From the NCBI GenBank assembly GCA_902793295.1, contig CADBDA010000004.1, positions 62,001 to 126,000 of the forward strand: DNA of 64,000 nt. The letters are read 5' to 3'. This DNA comes from an uncultured Bacteroidota bacterium (GTDB lineage Bacteria > Bacteroidota > Bacteroidia > Bacteroidales > P3). Position numbers and translations under genes: made by a program. Below the pieces are notes generated by a model. That model made no database searches. It had not been told where the DNA came from and worked only from the letters and a program-made list of their open reading frames with translations. Shown one piece after another: positions 25,260 to 35,744 of the stretch (the stretch's first letter is position 1; the number at the start of each line of letters is the position of its first letter).

Positions 25260-25826
25260 ATGATTATTGTTGACGACTGTATCATATCTGACAATCTGGC
25301 TGATGTGTGCTTTTCGTGCGATCTGGCCAAATGCAAAGGTGCCTGTTGTGTCGAAGGCGACTGCGGTGCACCGCTCGATGCCGAAGAAATACCTGTTTTA
25401 CAACGCATCTATCCTGATGTGAAGGCTTACATGAGCGTAGAGGGTATTGCCGCTGTCGAACAACAAGGGGTCTCTTCGCTAGATGTCGACAAACAGCCAT
25501 GTACGCCGCTGGTCGACAACCGCGACTGTGCTTATGCTGTCCATGAACACGGACTCACCCTTTGTGCCATCGAGAAAGCTTGGCGCGACGGGAAAGTGGA
25601 TTTTCAGAAACCCATTTCCTGCCATCTCTATCCTGTTCGTATCGAGGATTATGGCGAATTCAAGGCGGTCAACTACCACGAATGGGACATCTGTCGCTAC
25701 GCCCTCGCCAAGGGTAGGGAAGAGGGGCGCCCTCTCTACCAGTATCTTAAAGAACCGCTTGTTCGTCGCTTTGGACAAGCGTGGTACGACGAACTTGTCG
25801 AACAATGCGAACAGCTGAAATCATAA
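25260..25826 (+). CDS. DUF3109 cysteine-rich protein
   Basis: A 188-residue protein of the DUF3109 family. It has a cysteine cluster near the start (CFSCDLAKCKGACCVEGDCG, residues 18-37) and further cysteines in DNRDCAYA, LTLCAIEKA, PISCHLYPVR and WDICRYA. The pattern resembles YkgJ-type metal-binding or iron-sulfur proteins. No enzyme activity is assigned. It follows the dehydrogenase by 32 bases, probably in one operon. Confidence 0.85.
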   Translation: MIIVDDCIISDNLADVCFSCDLAKCKGACCVEGDCGAPLDAEEIPVLQRIYPDVKAYMSVEGIAAVEQQGVSSLDVDKQPCTPLVDNRDCAYAVHEHGLTLCAIEKAWRDGKVDFQKPISCHLYPVRIEDYGEFKAVNYHEWDICRYALAKGREEGRPLYQYLKEPLVRRFGQAWYDELVEQCEQLKS

Positions 25827-25879
25827 TGCTGAGGGATAAATCGGAACAAGAATCGTCTTCAGATGACATGCAATCTCGA

Positions 25880-25911
25880 TTTGTCTGTATGCCGCATGTT
25901 TTGTATTTTTG
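25880..25911 (+). promoter_or_regulatory. promoter of lspA
   Basis: TTTG at 25880-25883, a 20-base spacer and TATTTTTG at 25904-25911, a near-perfect Bacteroidota promoter. The lspA ATG lies 53 bases downstream. Confidence 0.8.
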
Positions 25912-25964
25912 CAGTTCGAAAATGAATTGATTGAACTGTTTAGTGTATTGTATAAAAGAGATAT

Positions 25965-26666
25965 ATGAATAAAACTATCAAAAGAAAATATTGGGTTTGT
26001 TTCAGCATTATTGCTGTCATACTGCTGGTCGACCAGGTCGTGAAACTGTGGATTAAGACCCACTTGGCTATTGGCGACGAGATTTCGCTCATCGGCGATT
26101 GGTGTAAGATCCATTTTGTGGAGAACGAGGGTATGGCTTTCGGGTTCTCTTTTGGGGGCACGTTTGGTAAACTGCTGCTTTCGCTCATTCGTCTGGCAGC
26201 CTCAGTCTTTATCATCATCCTCCTCAATCGGTTGATAAAGAAAAATGCTGGTTGGGTGATGCTGGTAAGTCTGTCGCTGATTTTTGTTGGTGCTGTCGGC
26301 AATTTGGTCGACTGCTGTTTCTATGGGATCTGCTTCTCGGAAAGCACCTTCGAACAGGTGGCTGTGCTTTTCCCCGAAGGGGGCGGCTACGGCAAGTTCC
26401 TCTACGGAAAAGTGGTCGATATGTTCTATTTCCCTCTTTGTGAATGGACTTGGCCGTCGTGGATGCCTTGGCTTGGCGGACGTCATGCGGAGTTTTTCAA
26501 TGCTATCTTCAATGTCGCCGATGCGGCTATTTGTGTCGGTGTAACTGGTCTTGTCATCGACCAGCTGTTCTTCGCAAAAAGTGACGACAAGGTGGACGAA
26601 GACTCGGAATCGTTGAACGAACAGACCACGATTTCTGAGAGAAACAGTTCTCCAGAGGTGGAATAA
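25965..26666 (+). CDS. lspA: lipoprotein signal peptidase LspA
   Basis: A 233-residue inner-membrane aspartyl peptidase that cuts the signal peptide from prolipoproteins, of which this window encodes several. It has four membrane helices and the family blocks FVENEGMAFGF and GAVGNLVD; the two catalytic aspartates are probably Asp152 (KVVDMFYF) and Asp186 (FNVADAAI). It is longer than the roughly 165 residues of E. coli LspA: about 30 residues are inserted between GNLVD and VVDM, more before the second aspartate, and there is a charged tail of 30 residues. Such insertions are common in Bacteroidota. Confidence 0.93.
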   Translation: MNKTIKRKYWVCFSIIAVILLVDQVVKLWIKTHLAIGDEISLIGDWCKIHFVENEGMAFGFSFGGTFGKLLLSLIRLAASVFIIILLNRLIKKNAGWVMLVSLSLIFVGAVGNLVDCCFYGICFSESTFEQVAVLFPEGGGYGKFLYGKVVDMFYFPLCEWTWPSWMPWLGGRHAEFFNAIFNVADAAICVGVTGLVIDQLFFAKSDDKVDEDSESLNEQTTISERNSSPEVE

Positions 26667-26766
26667 CAGGCGGACCAAATGGCGCTTGCAAAAAAAATAT
26701 TTTTCCTTCAAATAATTGAAAATTATAAATTTCAATAGAACCTGGTTCGCTTCGCCAAAAAAATAT

Positions 26767-26797
26767 TTTGTCAGTTTTGAAAAATGTTGTACTTTTG
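26767..26797 (+). promoter_or_regulatory. promoter of tRNA-Phe
   Basis: TTTG at 26767-26770, a 19-base spacer and TACTTTTG at 26790-26797, 23 bases before the tRNA. Confidence 0.82.
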
Positions 26798-26820
26798 CAA
26801 CCGAATTCAGTTGAATTGAT

Positions 26821-26893
26821 GGCGTTGTAGCTCAGTTGGTAGAGCAGCGGACTGAAAATCCGTGTGTCACTGGTTCAATTCCAGTCAATGCCA
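26821..26893 (+). tRNA. tRNA-Phe (GAA)
   Basis: The acceptor arm GGCGTTG pairs with CAATGCC. The anticodon loop CTGAAAA gives anticodon GAA at 26854-26856. The T-arm is GGTTCAATTCC and the discriminator is A. CCA is not encoded. Confidence 0.96.
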
Positions 26894-26896
26894 CTA

Positions 26897-26932
26897 GGGG
26901 AAGCACCAATGTGCTTCCCTTTCTTCTTTTTC
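26897..26932 (+). terminator. terminator of tRNA-Phe
   Basis: A 9-base-pair stem (26898-26906 with 26911-26919), a CAAT loop and a T-rich tail directly after the tRNA. Confidence 0.88.
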
Positions 26933-26977
26933 GTACAACCAATCGACGTAGCAATACGTGACATATCAACAAGCATT

Positions 26978-27433
26978 ATGAGTCTAGAAATTCAAATCAA
27001 CAACGACATCAAGCAGGCAATGCTTAACAAAGAAAAGGACATTTTGGAATCTTTGCGTGCCATCAAGTCGGCCATCTTGTTGCTCAAAACTGGCAAGGAC
27101 GCTGTGAATGGCGAAGTCTCCGAGTCGGCCGAGATTGCCATGCTGCAGAAACTCGTCAAGCAGCGTCGCGAGGCTGCCGACATCTATGTCCAGCAAAACC
27201 GACAGGATCTTGCCGATGAGGAACTTTTCCAGGCCGGCATAATCGAACGCTATCTGCCCAAGCAGATGAGCCGCGAAGAGATTGAGGCGGCAGTCAAGGA
27301 GATTGTTGCCGAAGTGGGTGCCACGTCGCCCAAAGACATGGGCAAGGTGATGGGTCAGGCCTCCAAGCGTTTTGCCGGCAAGGCCGACAATCGTATGGTG
27401 TCCGAAATCGTCAAATCGCTTCTGCAAAACTAA
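26978..27433 (+). CDS. GatB/YqeY domain protein
   Basis: A 151-residue YqeY-like protein, related to the tail domain of the amidotransferase GatB that binds tRNA. It shows LEIQINNDIKQAMLNKEKD, LRAIKSAILL, a KQRREAADIY block and the conserved YLPKQMSREEIE, then SPKDMGKVMGQASKRFAGKADN. The exact role of free YqeY is unsettled. I chose the ATG at 26978; a longer reading frame would run back through tRNA-Phe and its terminator. Confidence 0.92.
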   Translation: MSLEIQINNDIKQAMLNKEKDILESLRAIKSAILLLKTGKDAVNGEVSESAEIAMLQKLVKQRREAADIYVQQNRQDLADEELFQAGIIERYLPKQMSREEIEAAVKEIVAEVGATSPKDMGKVMGQASKRFAGKADNRMVSEIVKSLLQN

Positions 27434-27471
27434 TCAAATCAAACTGCTTTTTCAAACTCTCAATAACCCCA

Positions 27472-27882
27472 ATGCACACACTCCCCCTACAACTTCGTTT
27501 TAATGACGTCGACATGATGGGCCACGTCAATAATGCCGTCATCATGGAATTCTTCGACCTTGGGAAGTCCCACTATTTCGCCGATGCGGGTATCCCTGTT
27601 ACGCCCGAAGAGGGCGATTTCTGCGTGATGATCGTCCATTTTGAAGTCGATTTCCAAAGCCAGATTCATTGGCATGACAATATAGCCGTCACTACCTGTG
27701 TGTCGCATTGGGGCAACAAGAGTCTTCAAGTTACCCAGCAGATTGTCAACACCGATTCCGGTCTGCCTTATGCCACCTGCCGTACCGTCATGTCGGGCTA
27801 TTCGCGCAGCGCAGCCGCTAGTGCCGTCATTCCCGAGGATGTCAAACAGCGTGTCATCCGTTACGACCAATCGTCCAACTAG
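27472..27882 (+). CDS. acyl-CoA thioesterase, hotdog fold (4HBT)
   Basis: A 136-residue thioesterase of the YbgC/4-hydroxybenzoyl-CoA type. The active-site stretch is RFNDVDMMGHVNNAVIMEFFD (the aspartate of NDVD, then GHVNN), and the rest follows the hotdog pattern, with FEVDFQSQIHWHDNIAV. Such enzymes hydrolyse acyl-CoA thioesters; the chain is unknown. The gene begins 38 bases after the YqeY-like gene and is convergent with the ZIP transporter. Confidence 0.88.
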   Translation: MHTLPLQLRFNDVDMMGHVNNAVIMEFFDLGKSHYFADAGIPVTPEEGDFCVMIVHFEVDFQSQIHWHDNIAVTTCVSHWGNKSLQVTQQIVNTDSGLPYATCRTVMSGYSRSAAASAVIPEDVKQRVIRYDQSSN

Positions 27883-27978
27883 GGACTGAAGGGAAATTCG
27901 TTTTCTGTTTATATGCTGTTTCGTCCTAGCGAAACAATGTCCTTGCGAAAAAAGAGTATCACATTGTTCTCGGACCGA

Positions 27979-28737
27979 TTATCCCAGCAGTACATCCATC
28001 GCCATCATCAGCACAAACCCTAGTGCGAAGCCGATGGTGGAGAGGTTTGTGTGGCTGCCTTGGGATGTTTCGGGTATCAGTTCCTCCACCACCACATACA
28101 TCATGGCGCCAGCGGCGAATGCCAGCAAGTAGGGCAGTGCTACGCCAAGCGCGGAGGCCAGCAGCAGTATGGCCACCGAACCGATAGGTTCCACAGCGCC
28201 ACTCAACGACCCTATCAGAAACGAACGCCACCGGGAGTTGCCCTCGGCATGCATGGGCATGGAAATGATGGCTCCTTCTGGGATGTTCTGTATCGCGATG
28301 CCGACCGAAACGGCCAAAGCGGCTGTAAGCGTCAGCCCATGTCCTTCTCCGGCAAAGACTACACCCACGGCCATACCTTCTGGCAGGTTGTGGATGGTGA
28401 CGGCCAGAGCCAGCATGGCGGTTCGCGACAGTCGGCTTCGCGGGCCTTCGGCTTTGGAGGCACCCAGATGCAAGTGGGGCGTCAGTTCGTCAATCAATAG
28501 TAGGAATCCCATGCCCGCCAAAAAACCGATGGCGGCGGGACCGATACGATCGCCGCTCATCGTTATGGATGGAATCAGCAGCGACCACACACTGGCAGCA
28601 ACCATAACGCCGCTGGTAAAACCCAACATGGATTTCTGTAGCCGGTCCGGTATCTCGTTGCGCATCAGGAATACACATGCCGAACCTAGTACGGTTCCGG
28701 CAAAAGGTATTAATATTCCGATAATTACGGCATTCAT
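27979..28737 (-). CDS. ZIP family divalent metal transporter
   Basis: A 252-residue inner-membrane protein with about eight helices. The ZIP metal-path motifs are HNLPEG and QNIPEG, with a histidine-containing loop (TPHLHLG) before them. It is close to ZupT-like importers of zinc and other divalent metals. I chose the ATG at 28737, because the -7 promoter box at 28758-28765 lies inside the longer frame that starts at 28788. Nothing nearby reveals the metal. Confidence 0.9.
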   Translation of the reverse strand: MNAVIIGILIPFAGTVLGSACVFLMRNEIPDRLQKSMLGFTSGVMVAASVWSLLIPSITMSGDRIGPAAIGFLAGMGFLLLIDELTPHLHLGASKAEGPRSRLSRTAMLALAVTIHNLPEGMAVGVVFAGEGHGLTLTAALAVSVGIAIQNIPEGAIISMPMHAEGNSRWRSFLIGSLSGAVEPIGSVAILLLASALGVALPYLLAFAAGAMMYVVVEELIPETSQGSHTNLSTIGFALGFVLMMAMDVLLG

Positions 28738-28757
28738 AATTGTGATGTTTTCAGATG

Positions 28758-28765
28758 CAAAAATA
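28758..28765 (-). promoter_or_regulatory. -7 box of the ZIP transporter gene
   Basis: TATTTTTG on the minus strand, 20 bases before the chosen ATG. It decides the start of this gene. Confidence 0.68.
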
Positions 28766-28892
28766 CTTATTCCCGTGCTATCGGACAATCCCTATTTTTA
28801 GCGAATTATGGTGCGTCGGCAGCAATTGTTGTTGTGGTATCGGTGCCGTTACGCTTTGCAGCAGGTGTCTGTTTTCGATGCAGATACGGTGT

Positions 28893-30068
28893 CTATCCAA
28901 TGGCCAGAAGCAGGTGATAGATGCCAATGCCCAGATAGTTGCCCAGCATGTAGCCCAACAGGCCTATTGTGATGCCCAGCACCACAATATCCTTATTGTT
29001 CAGCAAGGCTGCCGCCAGTGGTACAAAAGGCGGCGAATTGACCAGCGCCACGCTGCATACCATCACCGAGTCGCCGTCAATCTTCAGCATCTTGGCGAAG
29101 AGGATCTGCAGCACTAGCGAACCTGCAATGATGAATCCCAGATAATAGAGTATCGGCAAGCTGCCGGCGATGTCCATTTCGCGCACATTGCATGCCGTGG
29201 CTATTGCAAGACAGAAGACGTAGACGCAGTACAGTCCGAGGTCGAACGACTGCTGCTGTCGTTTCATGGGGGGCAGGAATGATGCCGCTATGGCCAATGT
29301 GGTGAGCAGAAGTATCAATACGGTCATATTAGGACTGCCGTCTTTCGATGTCAGCAGCGACACTGCATACGAAATGGTGGCAATGGCCAGGGTCAGCGCA
29401 ATGGCCAACAATGTTGTCTTGAGGTGTTCTTTGTCGAAAGGACGGACCTTCTCGGTCGATGCGGTTCCGTTCTGTTGTTTTTCGGCGTTTTTTTCGGTCG
29501 CAACTTTGGCGGCTGGCAGCAATTTTCGGAATACCACCTTGCCGAACAGGATGACGAAAACAAGGTAAAGCCCTGTCACTATCAGGTCGTAGCTGGTGAT
29601 GTAAAGGTAGGTCTGGTCGGGCATGCCGACGGCTTGCTTGATGGCGCCCATGTTGGGTATGCCACCAGTGTAGATGCCGGTGGCTACGGCACATACCTGT
29701 GCGAAGCCTTGGCTGTCGTTATAACCTGGGCGGAAGACATAATAACCCGCCAGCGTCACCAGAAGCACCGACAAAAGACCGGAGAGGAATACCTTGAAGG
29801 CTTTCCCGACTTGCCAGCCTTGCATGTCGCAACCCATCAGCATCAAGGGGATGGCCAAGGGAACGGCGATGTTGCAGAACAGGGTGTTTGTGTCGAGGTC
29901 GACATTGAAAATCCCATTGTTGCTGGGCAGCAGGTTGGCCACCGCCAGTCCGATGATGTACAGTACCGACATCGGACTCACCTTTTCAATCCATGTCCAG
30001 CGTTTGGCCAGCTGCATCACAAGCAGTGGTACGCCGATCAAGTAGATTATGGTTATCACTGTGTTCAT
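28893..30068 (-). CDS. DUF819 family membrane protein
   Basis: A 391-residue membrane protein with about ten hydrophobic helices. The blocks AVPLAIPLMLMGCDMQGW, ATGIYTGGIPNMGAI and LVNSPPFVPLAAALL are typical of DUF819 (YjcL-like). The two half repeats resemble secondary transporters, but no substrate is known. A loop near residue 190 is Lys/Glu-rich. It lies 57 bases downstream of uvrA on the same strand. Confidence 0.82.
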   Translation of the reverse strand: MNTVITIIYLIGVPLLVMQLAKRWTWIEKVSPMSVLYIIGLAVANLLPSNNGIFNVDLDTNTLFCNIAVPLAIPLMLMGCDMQGWQVGKAFKVFLSGLLSVLLVTLAGYYVFRPGYNDSQGFAQVCAVATGIYTGGIPNMGAIKQAVGMPDQTYLYITSYDLIVTGLYLVFVILFGKVVFRKLLPAAKVATEKNAEKQQNGTASTEKVRPFDKEHLKTTLLAIALTLAIATISYAVSLLTSKDGSPNMTVLILLLTTLAIAASFLPPMKRQQQSFDLGLYCVYVFCLAIATACNVREMDIAGSLPILYYLGFIIAGSLVLQILFAKMLKIDGDSVMVCSVALVNSPPFVPLAAALLNNKDIVVLGITIGLLGYMLGNYLGIGIYHLLLAIG

Positions 30069-30125
30069 TGGGGCGACTTGGTTATAAGGAATCCATTAGG
30101 GTTGGTTTGTAGGAATGGTGGTGGG

Positions 30126-32984
30126 TCATCCTTCTTTTACGCTGCGCTGTTTTGAAGGTTTCTTGCAGGCTTCCAGTTCTTCGGCAAGGTATTGTCCCGT
30201 GAAGTTATCCTTCTCTTTGGCCAGCGCTTCGGGCGTACCGTTGAAGACGATTTCGCCTCCTTTCACGCCGCCGTCGGGTCCGATGTCGATGATCCAGTCG
30301 GCCACCTTGATGACGTCCATGTTGTGCTCGATGACCAATACGGTGTTGCCTTTGTCCACCAGTTTTTGCAGCACTTCCAGCAGCACGCGGATGTCCTCGA
30401 AATGCAGTCCAGTGGTGGGCTCGTCGAGGATGTAGAGGGTGTTGCCGGTGTCCACCTTCGACAGTTCGGTGGCCAGTTTGATGCGCTGTGCCTCGCCGCC
30501 GCTCAGGGTGGTCGATGCCTGTCCGAGGGTGATGTATCCCAGTCCCACGTCTTTCACGGCTTGCAGTTTGCGTGCAATCTTCGGATAGGGGTCGAAGAAT
30601 TCCACGGCTTCATTGATGGTCATCTCCAGCACGTCGGCAATGGATTTGCCTTTGTAGCGTATCTCAAGGGTTTCGCGGTTGTAGCGCTTGCCGTTGCACA
30701 CTTCGCAGTTGATGTACACGTCGGGCAGAAAATTCATCTCGATGGTGCGCACACCGGCACCCTTGCAGGTGTCGCAGCGTCCGCCGCTGACGTTGAACGA
30801 GAAGCGTCCGGGTTTGTAACCCCTGATTTTGGCACTGGGCAGTTGTGCGAAGAGCTGTCTGATTTCATCGAAGACGCCCACATAAGTGGCGGGATTGGAA
30901 CGGGGGGTGCGACCAATGGGGCTTTGGTCTATTTCGATGACTTTGTCGATATGTTCTATTCCCTTGATGTTGCGATAGGGCAGGGGCCTTTTCTGGGCGT
31001 GGTAGAAGTGCTGGTTCAGAATGGGATGCAGCGTTTCGTTGATCAGCGACGATTTGCCGCTGCCGCTAACGCCGGTGACGCAGACAAAAAGTCCCAGCGG
31101 GATGTCGAGGGTCACATCTTTCAAGTTGTTGCCCGAGGCGCCTTCCAGCACAATGTGTTTGTGCCCTTTGATGCTGCGCCGCTTGGGCAGCTCAATGTCG
31201 CGCACACGATTCAGGTAGTCGCAGGTGAGGCTGTGGTGCTTCAGGAACTCCTTCTGGGTTCCGGCAGCCACCACCTTGCCGCCGCGCACTCCGGCGCCCG
31301 GTCCGATGTCGATGACGTAGTCGGCGCTCAGAATCATGTCGCGGTCGTGTTCCACCACGATGACCGAATTGCCCAGGTCGCGCAGTTCTTTCAGTGCGTC
31401 AATCAGACGTCGGTTGTCGCGCTGGTGCAATCCGATGGAGGGTTCGTCGAGAATATAGAGCACGTTCACCAGCTTGGCGCCTATCTGTGTGGCCAGACGG
31501 ATGCGTTGGCTTTCGCCGCCGCTCAACGACTTGGAACTGCGGTTGAGCGATAGGTAGCCTACGCCTACATCCAGCAGGAATTTGGTGCGGGTTTGTATCT
31601 CGCGCAGAATCTCATGGGCCACTTCGCGTCGGTTGGGTTCCATGCGTTCTTCCAGTCCGCTGATCCATGTGTATAGTTCGGTCAGGTTCATCTCAGCCAC
31701 CTCACCGATGTTCTTGCCGTCAATCATGAAGCAGAGCGACTCCTGTTTCAGCCGTCGTCCGTGGCATTCGGGGCAGGTCACGTTGTTCATGAAACTGTTG
31801 GCCCATTTCTGCAGCGAAGCGGGCTGGTCTTCCAAGCTCAGCTCGTTGATGTAGTTTACGATGCCTGGAAATCCGCCGCGGTAGCCGCTCTCGGCGCCCA
31901 TGTCGATTCCCATATAGTCGCTGGTGCCGTAGAGGATGACGTTCATCACCTCCTCATTGAGTTTCTCTATCGGGTCGTCGATGCTGAAATGATAGGTGCG
32001 TCCCAAGTTCTCCAGCTGCCGGTAAAGGTAGTTGGTGGGCGAATATTTGCCAAGTACATCGATGCCGCCGTCGCGGATGCTTTTGGTGGGGTCGGGAATG
32101 ATTTTTTTCAGGTCGATTTCGGTGATTTCGCCCAGACCGTTGCACTTGGGGCAGGCGCCATAGGGCGAGTTGAACGAGAAGGTGTTGGGCTCCGGTTCGG
32201 GATAGGAGATGCCAGTGTCGGGGTCCATCAGCATGCGGCTGAAATAGTGTGGGTTGGGGCTCTCGATATCGTTTTCGAGCAGCATTAGCATGCCTTTGCC
32301 TTGTCGGAAAGCGGTTTTCACGGCCTCTTCCAGCCTGCGTTCGTTTTTCTGGTTCACGCGTACGCGGTCTATCACCAGTTCTATGTCGTGGGTCTTGTAG
32401 CGGTCCACCTGCATATTGTATGTCAACTCACGTATCTCTCCGTCCACCCTCACGCGCAGGTATCCTTTCTTTGCCACCTGTTGAAACAGTTCGCGGTAGT
32501 GTCCCTTGCGGCTTCGCACCAGTGGAGCCAGTACCAGTATATCGCGGTCGGCATACTCGTTGCGGATAATCTCCAGTATCTGGCTGTCGCTGTATTTGAC
32601 CATCTTTTTGCCGCTCACATGCGAATAGGCGTCGGCGGTGCGTGCAAACAGCAGTCGCACAAAATCGTAGATTTCTGTGACGGTGCCTACTGTCGAACGG
32701 GGGTTCTTGTTGGTGGTTTTCTGTTCGATGGAGATGACGGGGCTCAGGCCGTTGATGCTGTCCACGTCCGGGCGCTCCATGTTGCCGATGAAGTGACGTG
32801 CGTAAGCGGAGAAAGTCTCCATGTAGCGTCGCTGCCCTTCGGCGTAGATGGTGTCGAATGCCAGCGATGATTTGCCGCTACCGCTCAGTCCGGTGAAAAC
32901 CACCAGCTGGTTGCGGGGCAGGTCGATGTCTATGTTCTGCAGGTTGTGCTCGCGAGCACCTAATATTTCGAGTTTATCGTTCAA
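30126..32984 (-). CDS. uvrA: excinuclease ABC subunit A (UvrA)
   Basis: A 952-residue UvrA that scans DNA for bulky damage and loads UvrB. Two ABC ATPase modules are present: P-loops GLSGSGKSS near residue 34 and GVSGSGKSS near residue 640, each with its [12 protein letters not shown] or [16 protein letters not shown] signature. Zinc-finger cysteines occur as CPKCNG, CPECHG, and CDTCKG with CEVCNG. The start is a TTG: only this gives the expected [17 protein letters not shown] amino terminus and no in-frame ATG lies just upstream. The length is normal. Confidence 0.97.
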   Translation of the reverse strand: MNDKLEILGAREHNLQNIDIDLPRNQLVVFTGLSGSGKSSLAFDTIYAEGQRRYMETFSAYARHFIGNMERPDVDSINGLSPVISIEQKTTNKNPRSTVGTVTEIYDFVRLLFARTADAYSHVSGKKMVKYSDSQILEIIRNEYADRDILVLAPLVRSRKGHYRELFQQVAKKGYLRVRVDGEIRELTYNMQVDRYKTHDIELVIDRVRVNQKNERRLEEAVKTAFRQGKGMLMLLENDIESPNPHYFSRMLMDPDTGISYPEPEPNTFSFNSPYGACPKCNGLGEITEIDLKKIIPDPTKSIRDGGIDVLGKYSPTNYLYRQLENLGRTYHFSIDDPIEKLNEEVMNVILYGTSDYMGIDMGAESGYRGGFPGIVNYINELSLEDQPASLQKWANSFMNNVTCPECHGRRLKQESLCFMIDGKNIGEVAEMNLTELYTWISGLEERMEPNRREVAHEILREIQTRTKFLLDVGVGYLSLNRSSKSLSGGESQRIRLATQIGAKLVNVLYILDEPSIGLHQRDNRRLIDALKELRDLGNSVIVVEHDRDMILSADYVIDIGPGAGVRGGKVVAAGTQKEFLKHHSLTCDYLNRVRDIELPKRRSIKGHKHIVLEGASGNNLKDVTLDIPLGLFVCVTGVSGSGKSSLINETLHPILNQHFYHAQKRPLPYRNIKGIEHIDKVIEIDQSPIGRTPRSNPATYVGVFDEIRQLFAQLPSAKIRGYKPGRFSFNVSGGRCDTCKGAGVRTIEMNFLPDVYINCEVCNGKRYNRETLEIRYKGKSIADVLEMTINEAVEFFDPYPKIARKLQAVKDVGLGYITLGQASTTLSGGEAQRIKLATELSKVDTGNTLYILDEPTTGLHFEDIRVLLEVLQKLVDKGNTVLVIEHNMDVIKVADWIIDIGPDGGVKGGEIVFNGTPEALAKEKDNFTGQYLAEELEACKKPSKQRSVKEG

Positions 32985-33062
32985 AGCAGTGGAAGATTGG
33001 AATGGATGGAGTGAAAGGGTCTTGAAGGAGGGTGCATTGGGAATGCCTTATGGGTCACACCG

Positions 33063-34055
33063 TTAGAAGCGGGTGACATATTCCGTGCTGCGGTCCTTGT
33101 CGGTGAGTATGTGGCTGAGGAGGGTGCCTTTGTCGGTAGGCAGTTTGACGGTGTAGGTGGCGCCCTTCTTGTTGGTCAGTTTGTCGGTGGTGATCCAAGG
33201 ATTCATTTCGCGTAGCATTTTGTAGGTGGTCCCGTTGCTCTTGGCAAAGTTGTAGAGGTCCACATTCTGTCCGCTCAATGTGGCGGTGCGGTAGGGAACG
33301 GAAGGATAGAGGTCGCAATGGCGAAGGTAGAATCCGTAGTCCTGTGGATGTTGCATGATTTGTTTCAGCGCTAGGATGCGGAAGATGTAGCGCGAAGTCT
33401 CGGTGTTCAGTCGGGTCTCGTAGTATGACTTGACGTCCTGTTTGTTCATGTTGCGTGACAGCCCGCCTTCACCGCAGTTGTATGCTGCCGCTGCCGCCGT
33501 CCAGCTGCCCAGCGAATTGCGCAGCTGCTTCAGGAATTTGCAGGCCGCTTCGGTCGAGGCCTCCAAGTTGTTGCGCATGTCTATCTCGTCGGTCACCTCC
33601 AGTCCGTAGTGTTGTCCGGTGGCTTTCATGAACTGCCAGAAGCCCTGGGCTTTGGCAGGCGAAGTGGCATTGGTGAGGCCGCTTTCAGCAACACACAGGT
33701 ATTTGAAGTCGGCTGGGATGCCGTTTTTCTTCAAGATGGGTTCGATGATGGGGAAGTATCTGTTGGCGCGCTTCATATAGAGCATGGTGCTCGTATGGCC
33801 GAAGGTGTTGGCGATGATTTCGCGGTCGAGCGATTCGCGGACATAGTAAACGTCCATCGGGACGGCTTCGCCGGCGAAGGCGATGCTGTCGGGCAGGGGC
33901 GGGGTGTAAAGGCGTTGCACGGCACCATTTTTTGCCATGTTTTTCTCTTTGTCGGCTGTCGAATCGCTCCGGGTGGCGAAGATGAAAATGTTCGACAGCA
34001 GCACCACGCCAATCAGCGCGATGGCCAGGGTGTTCTGTTGTTTGAAGATTTTCAT
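33063..34055 (-). CDS. membrane-anchored lytic transglycosylase (MltD-like)
   Basis: A 330-residue protein with an amino-terminal signal anchor ([19 protein letters not shown]) and an SLT lysozyme-like domain at about residues 95-230. The catalytic glutamate is in CVAESGLTN, followed by [12 protein letters not shown] and [10 protein letters not shown]. The enzyme cuts glycan strands of peptidoglycan with anhydro-sugar formation. The carboxyl 70 residues resemble a degenerate LysM-like binding region ([23 protein letters not shown]). It is the gene after coaBC, with 9 bases between them. Confidence 0.88.
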   Translation of the reverse strand: MKIFKQQNTLAIALIGVVLLSNIFIFATRSDSTADKEKNMAKNGAVQRLYTPPLPDSIAFAGEAVPMDVYYVRESLDREIIANTFGHTSTMLYMKRANRYFPIIEPILKKNGIPADFKYLCVAESGLTNATSPAKAQGFWQFMKATGQHYGLEVTDEIDMRNNLEASTEAACKFLKQLRNSLGSWTAAAAAYNCGEGGLSRNMNKQDVKSYYETRLNTETSRYIFRILALKQIMQHPQDYGFYLRHCDLYPSVPYRTATLSGQNVDLYNFAKSNGTTYKMLREMNPWITTDKLTNKKGATYTVKLPTDKGTLLSHILTDKDRSTEYVTRF

Positions 34056-34064
34056 TGGTCGGTG

Positions 34065-35285
34065 TCAGGGTTGTTGGATTATCTTGTCTGCAATGTCTTT
34101 GGCCACGGCGCGTTTGCTTTTCAGAGTGCCGGGTGTCACATTGCCTTGGCGATCGATGATGGTCACCTTGTTGGTGTCGTATCCGAATCCGGCGCCGGCA
34201 TCGTGAAGCGAATTGAGGACGATGAAATCCAGATTCTTCTTGGTCAGTTTCTTCTGGGCGTTTTCCAATTCGTTGTCGGTTTCGAGGGCAAAGCCTACCA
34301 GAAGCTGTCCCGCCTGTTTCATGGCGCCCAATGTGGCCAGTATGTCGGGATTTTGGACCAGTTGAAGGGTCATGCCGTCGTGGTCGTTCTGTTTTTTGAT
34401 TTTGTGGTCGGCCTGGTGTTCGGGACGGAAATCGGCCACAGCTGCGGTGAGGATAGCTGCTTGGCACGACGGGAATCGGCTGGTGGCGGCGTCGTACATC
34501 TCGCAAGCCGAGTGTACGTCGATGCGTTCAATGTTGGGATGCTGGGTGGTGAGGTGGGTGGGACCGGCAACCAGATGCACCTGTGCGCCCCGTTCGGCCA
34601 GTTCTTCGGCCAGGGCGAAACCCATCTTTCCGGTCGAGAAATTGCCGATGAAACGTACTGAGTCGATTTTCTCATACGTGGGTCCGGCAGTGATAAGGAT
34701 TTTTTTGCCATGAAAATCCTGCTCAACCTGCAACTGTTTCACCATTTGTGCCACGATGTTCTCGGGCTCCGCCATGCGGCCGTCGCCTGTAGTGCCGCAG
34801 GCTAGCTGACCGGAGGTGCTGTCGACAAAGTGGACGCCGTCAGCCCGCAGACGGTCGGCATTGCGTCGGTAGGCGGGCGATTCCAGCATCTGGGTGTTCA
34901 TGGCGGGGCAGACAAAAAGCGGCTTGCGAAACGACAGCAACAGGGTGGAAAGTGCGTCGTCGGCAATGCCGTTGGCCATCTTGCCAATAATGTTGGCGGT
35001 GGCAGGTGCCAGAACTAGGGCGTCACCCCAGTCCTTAAGCGATATGTGTTCGGTGCTGTGGGGGTTGCTGCGGTCGAAGAGCTGGCTGTAGACGCGGTGT
35101 TGCGACACCGTCTCGAGTGTCAGCTCGGTGACAAACTGCAACGCATGCTCGGTGACAGCACATGTCACCTCAGCGCCGGCTTTCACCAGCAGCCTGACCA
35201 GCAGGGGCGCCTTGTAGGCAGCTATGCCTCCACTGACACCTACTATGATGCGTTTGCCGCGCAGCGGCTCAGACATTTCGTCCAT
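34065..35285 (-). CDS. coaBC: bifunctional phosphopantothenoylcysteine decarboxylase / phosphopantothenate-cysteine ligase
   Basis: A 406-residue two-domain enzyme of coenzyme A synthesis. The CoaC flavoprotein part covers about residues 1-190, with VSGGIAAYK, the flavin-binding [18 protein letters not shown] and the PAMNTQM substrate motif. The CoaB ligase part follows, with [25 protein letters not shown] and the AAVADF block. Length and order are normal. The start lies 3 bases after the omega gene, as in other Bacteroidota, so the bamD-omega-coaBC run is one operon. Confidence 0.96.
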   Translation of the reverse strand: MDEMSEPLRGKRIIVGVSGGIAAYKAPLLVRLLVKAGAEVTCAVTEHALQFVTELTLETVSQHRVYSQLFDRSNPHSTEHISLKDWGDALVLAPATANIIGKMANGIADDALSTLLLSFRKPLFVCPAMNTQMLESPAYRRNADRLRADGVHFVDSTSGQLACGTTGDGRMAEPENIVAQMVKQLQVEQDFHGKKILITAGPTYEKIDSVRFIGNFSTGKMGFALAEELAERGAQVHLVAGPTHLTTQHPNIERIDVHSACEMYDAATSRFPSCQAAILTAAVADFRPEHQADHKIKKQNDHDGMTLQLVQNPDILATLGAMKQAGQLLVGFALETDNELENAQKKLTKKNLDFIVLNSLHDAGAGFGYDTNKVTIIDRQGNVTPGTLKSKRAVAKDIADKIIQQP

Positions 35286-35288
35286 GGC

Positions 35289-35678
35289 TTACTGCTTCTC
35301 GGCGGTGGTTTCGGCGATGGTTTCGTTCTCCAAAGCCTCCAGGTGCTGCATGTTCTGGTCTTCCTTGGCGGGATTGCGGTAGTAGAGTTCGTCGTTGAGG
35401 TATTCCTGTGTGGCCATCAGCGTGGGTTTGGGCATCTGCTCGTAGTGACGGACCACCTCGATTTGCTCACGGTTCTCGTAGATTTCGTCCATCGTGTCGA
35501 TATTCGACGAGAATTCTTCGATTTTCTTATGCAATTCGCGTTTCATGTCGCTTGCAATCTGATTGGCACGCTTCGAGAGCAGCGCTACAGTTTCATAGAT
35601 GTTATCGGTACCTTTGCTGAATTGGGCGGTGTCGCGTGTGATGGTGGTGTTGGCGGCGCGATTCTTCTTTACTTCCAT
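35289..35678 (-). CDS. rpoZ: RNA polymerase omega subunit-like protein
   Basis: A 129-residue protein whose centre (NIYETVALLSKRANQIASDMKRELHKKIEEF) has the helix pattern of RNA polymerase omega, which helps assemble the beta prime subunit. The Bacteroidota omega gene lies between bamD and coaBC, exactly as here. The carboxyl 50 residues are acidic and probably disordered. Sequence match to omega from other phyla is weak, so the name rests partly on gene order. Confidence 0.75.
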   Translation of the reverse strand: MEVKKNRAANTTITRDTAQFSKGTDNIYETVALLSKRANQIASDMKRELHKKIEEFSSNIDTMDEIYENREQIEVVRHYEQMPKPTLMATQEYLNDELYYRNPAKEDQNMQHLEALENETIAETTAEKQ

Positions 35679-35744
35679 TGTTCTATGTTGGGTTTGAAGT
35701 TAATTGTTTTATGATTTGTTTTTTTTGTTTCAGGATGGAACCTA

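Noticed and set aside
26864..26977. Longer start for the YqeY-like protein
   Set aside because: The extension would translate the end of tRNA-Phe and its terminator.
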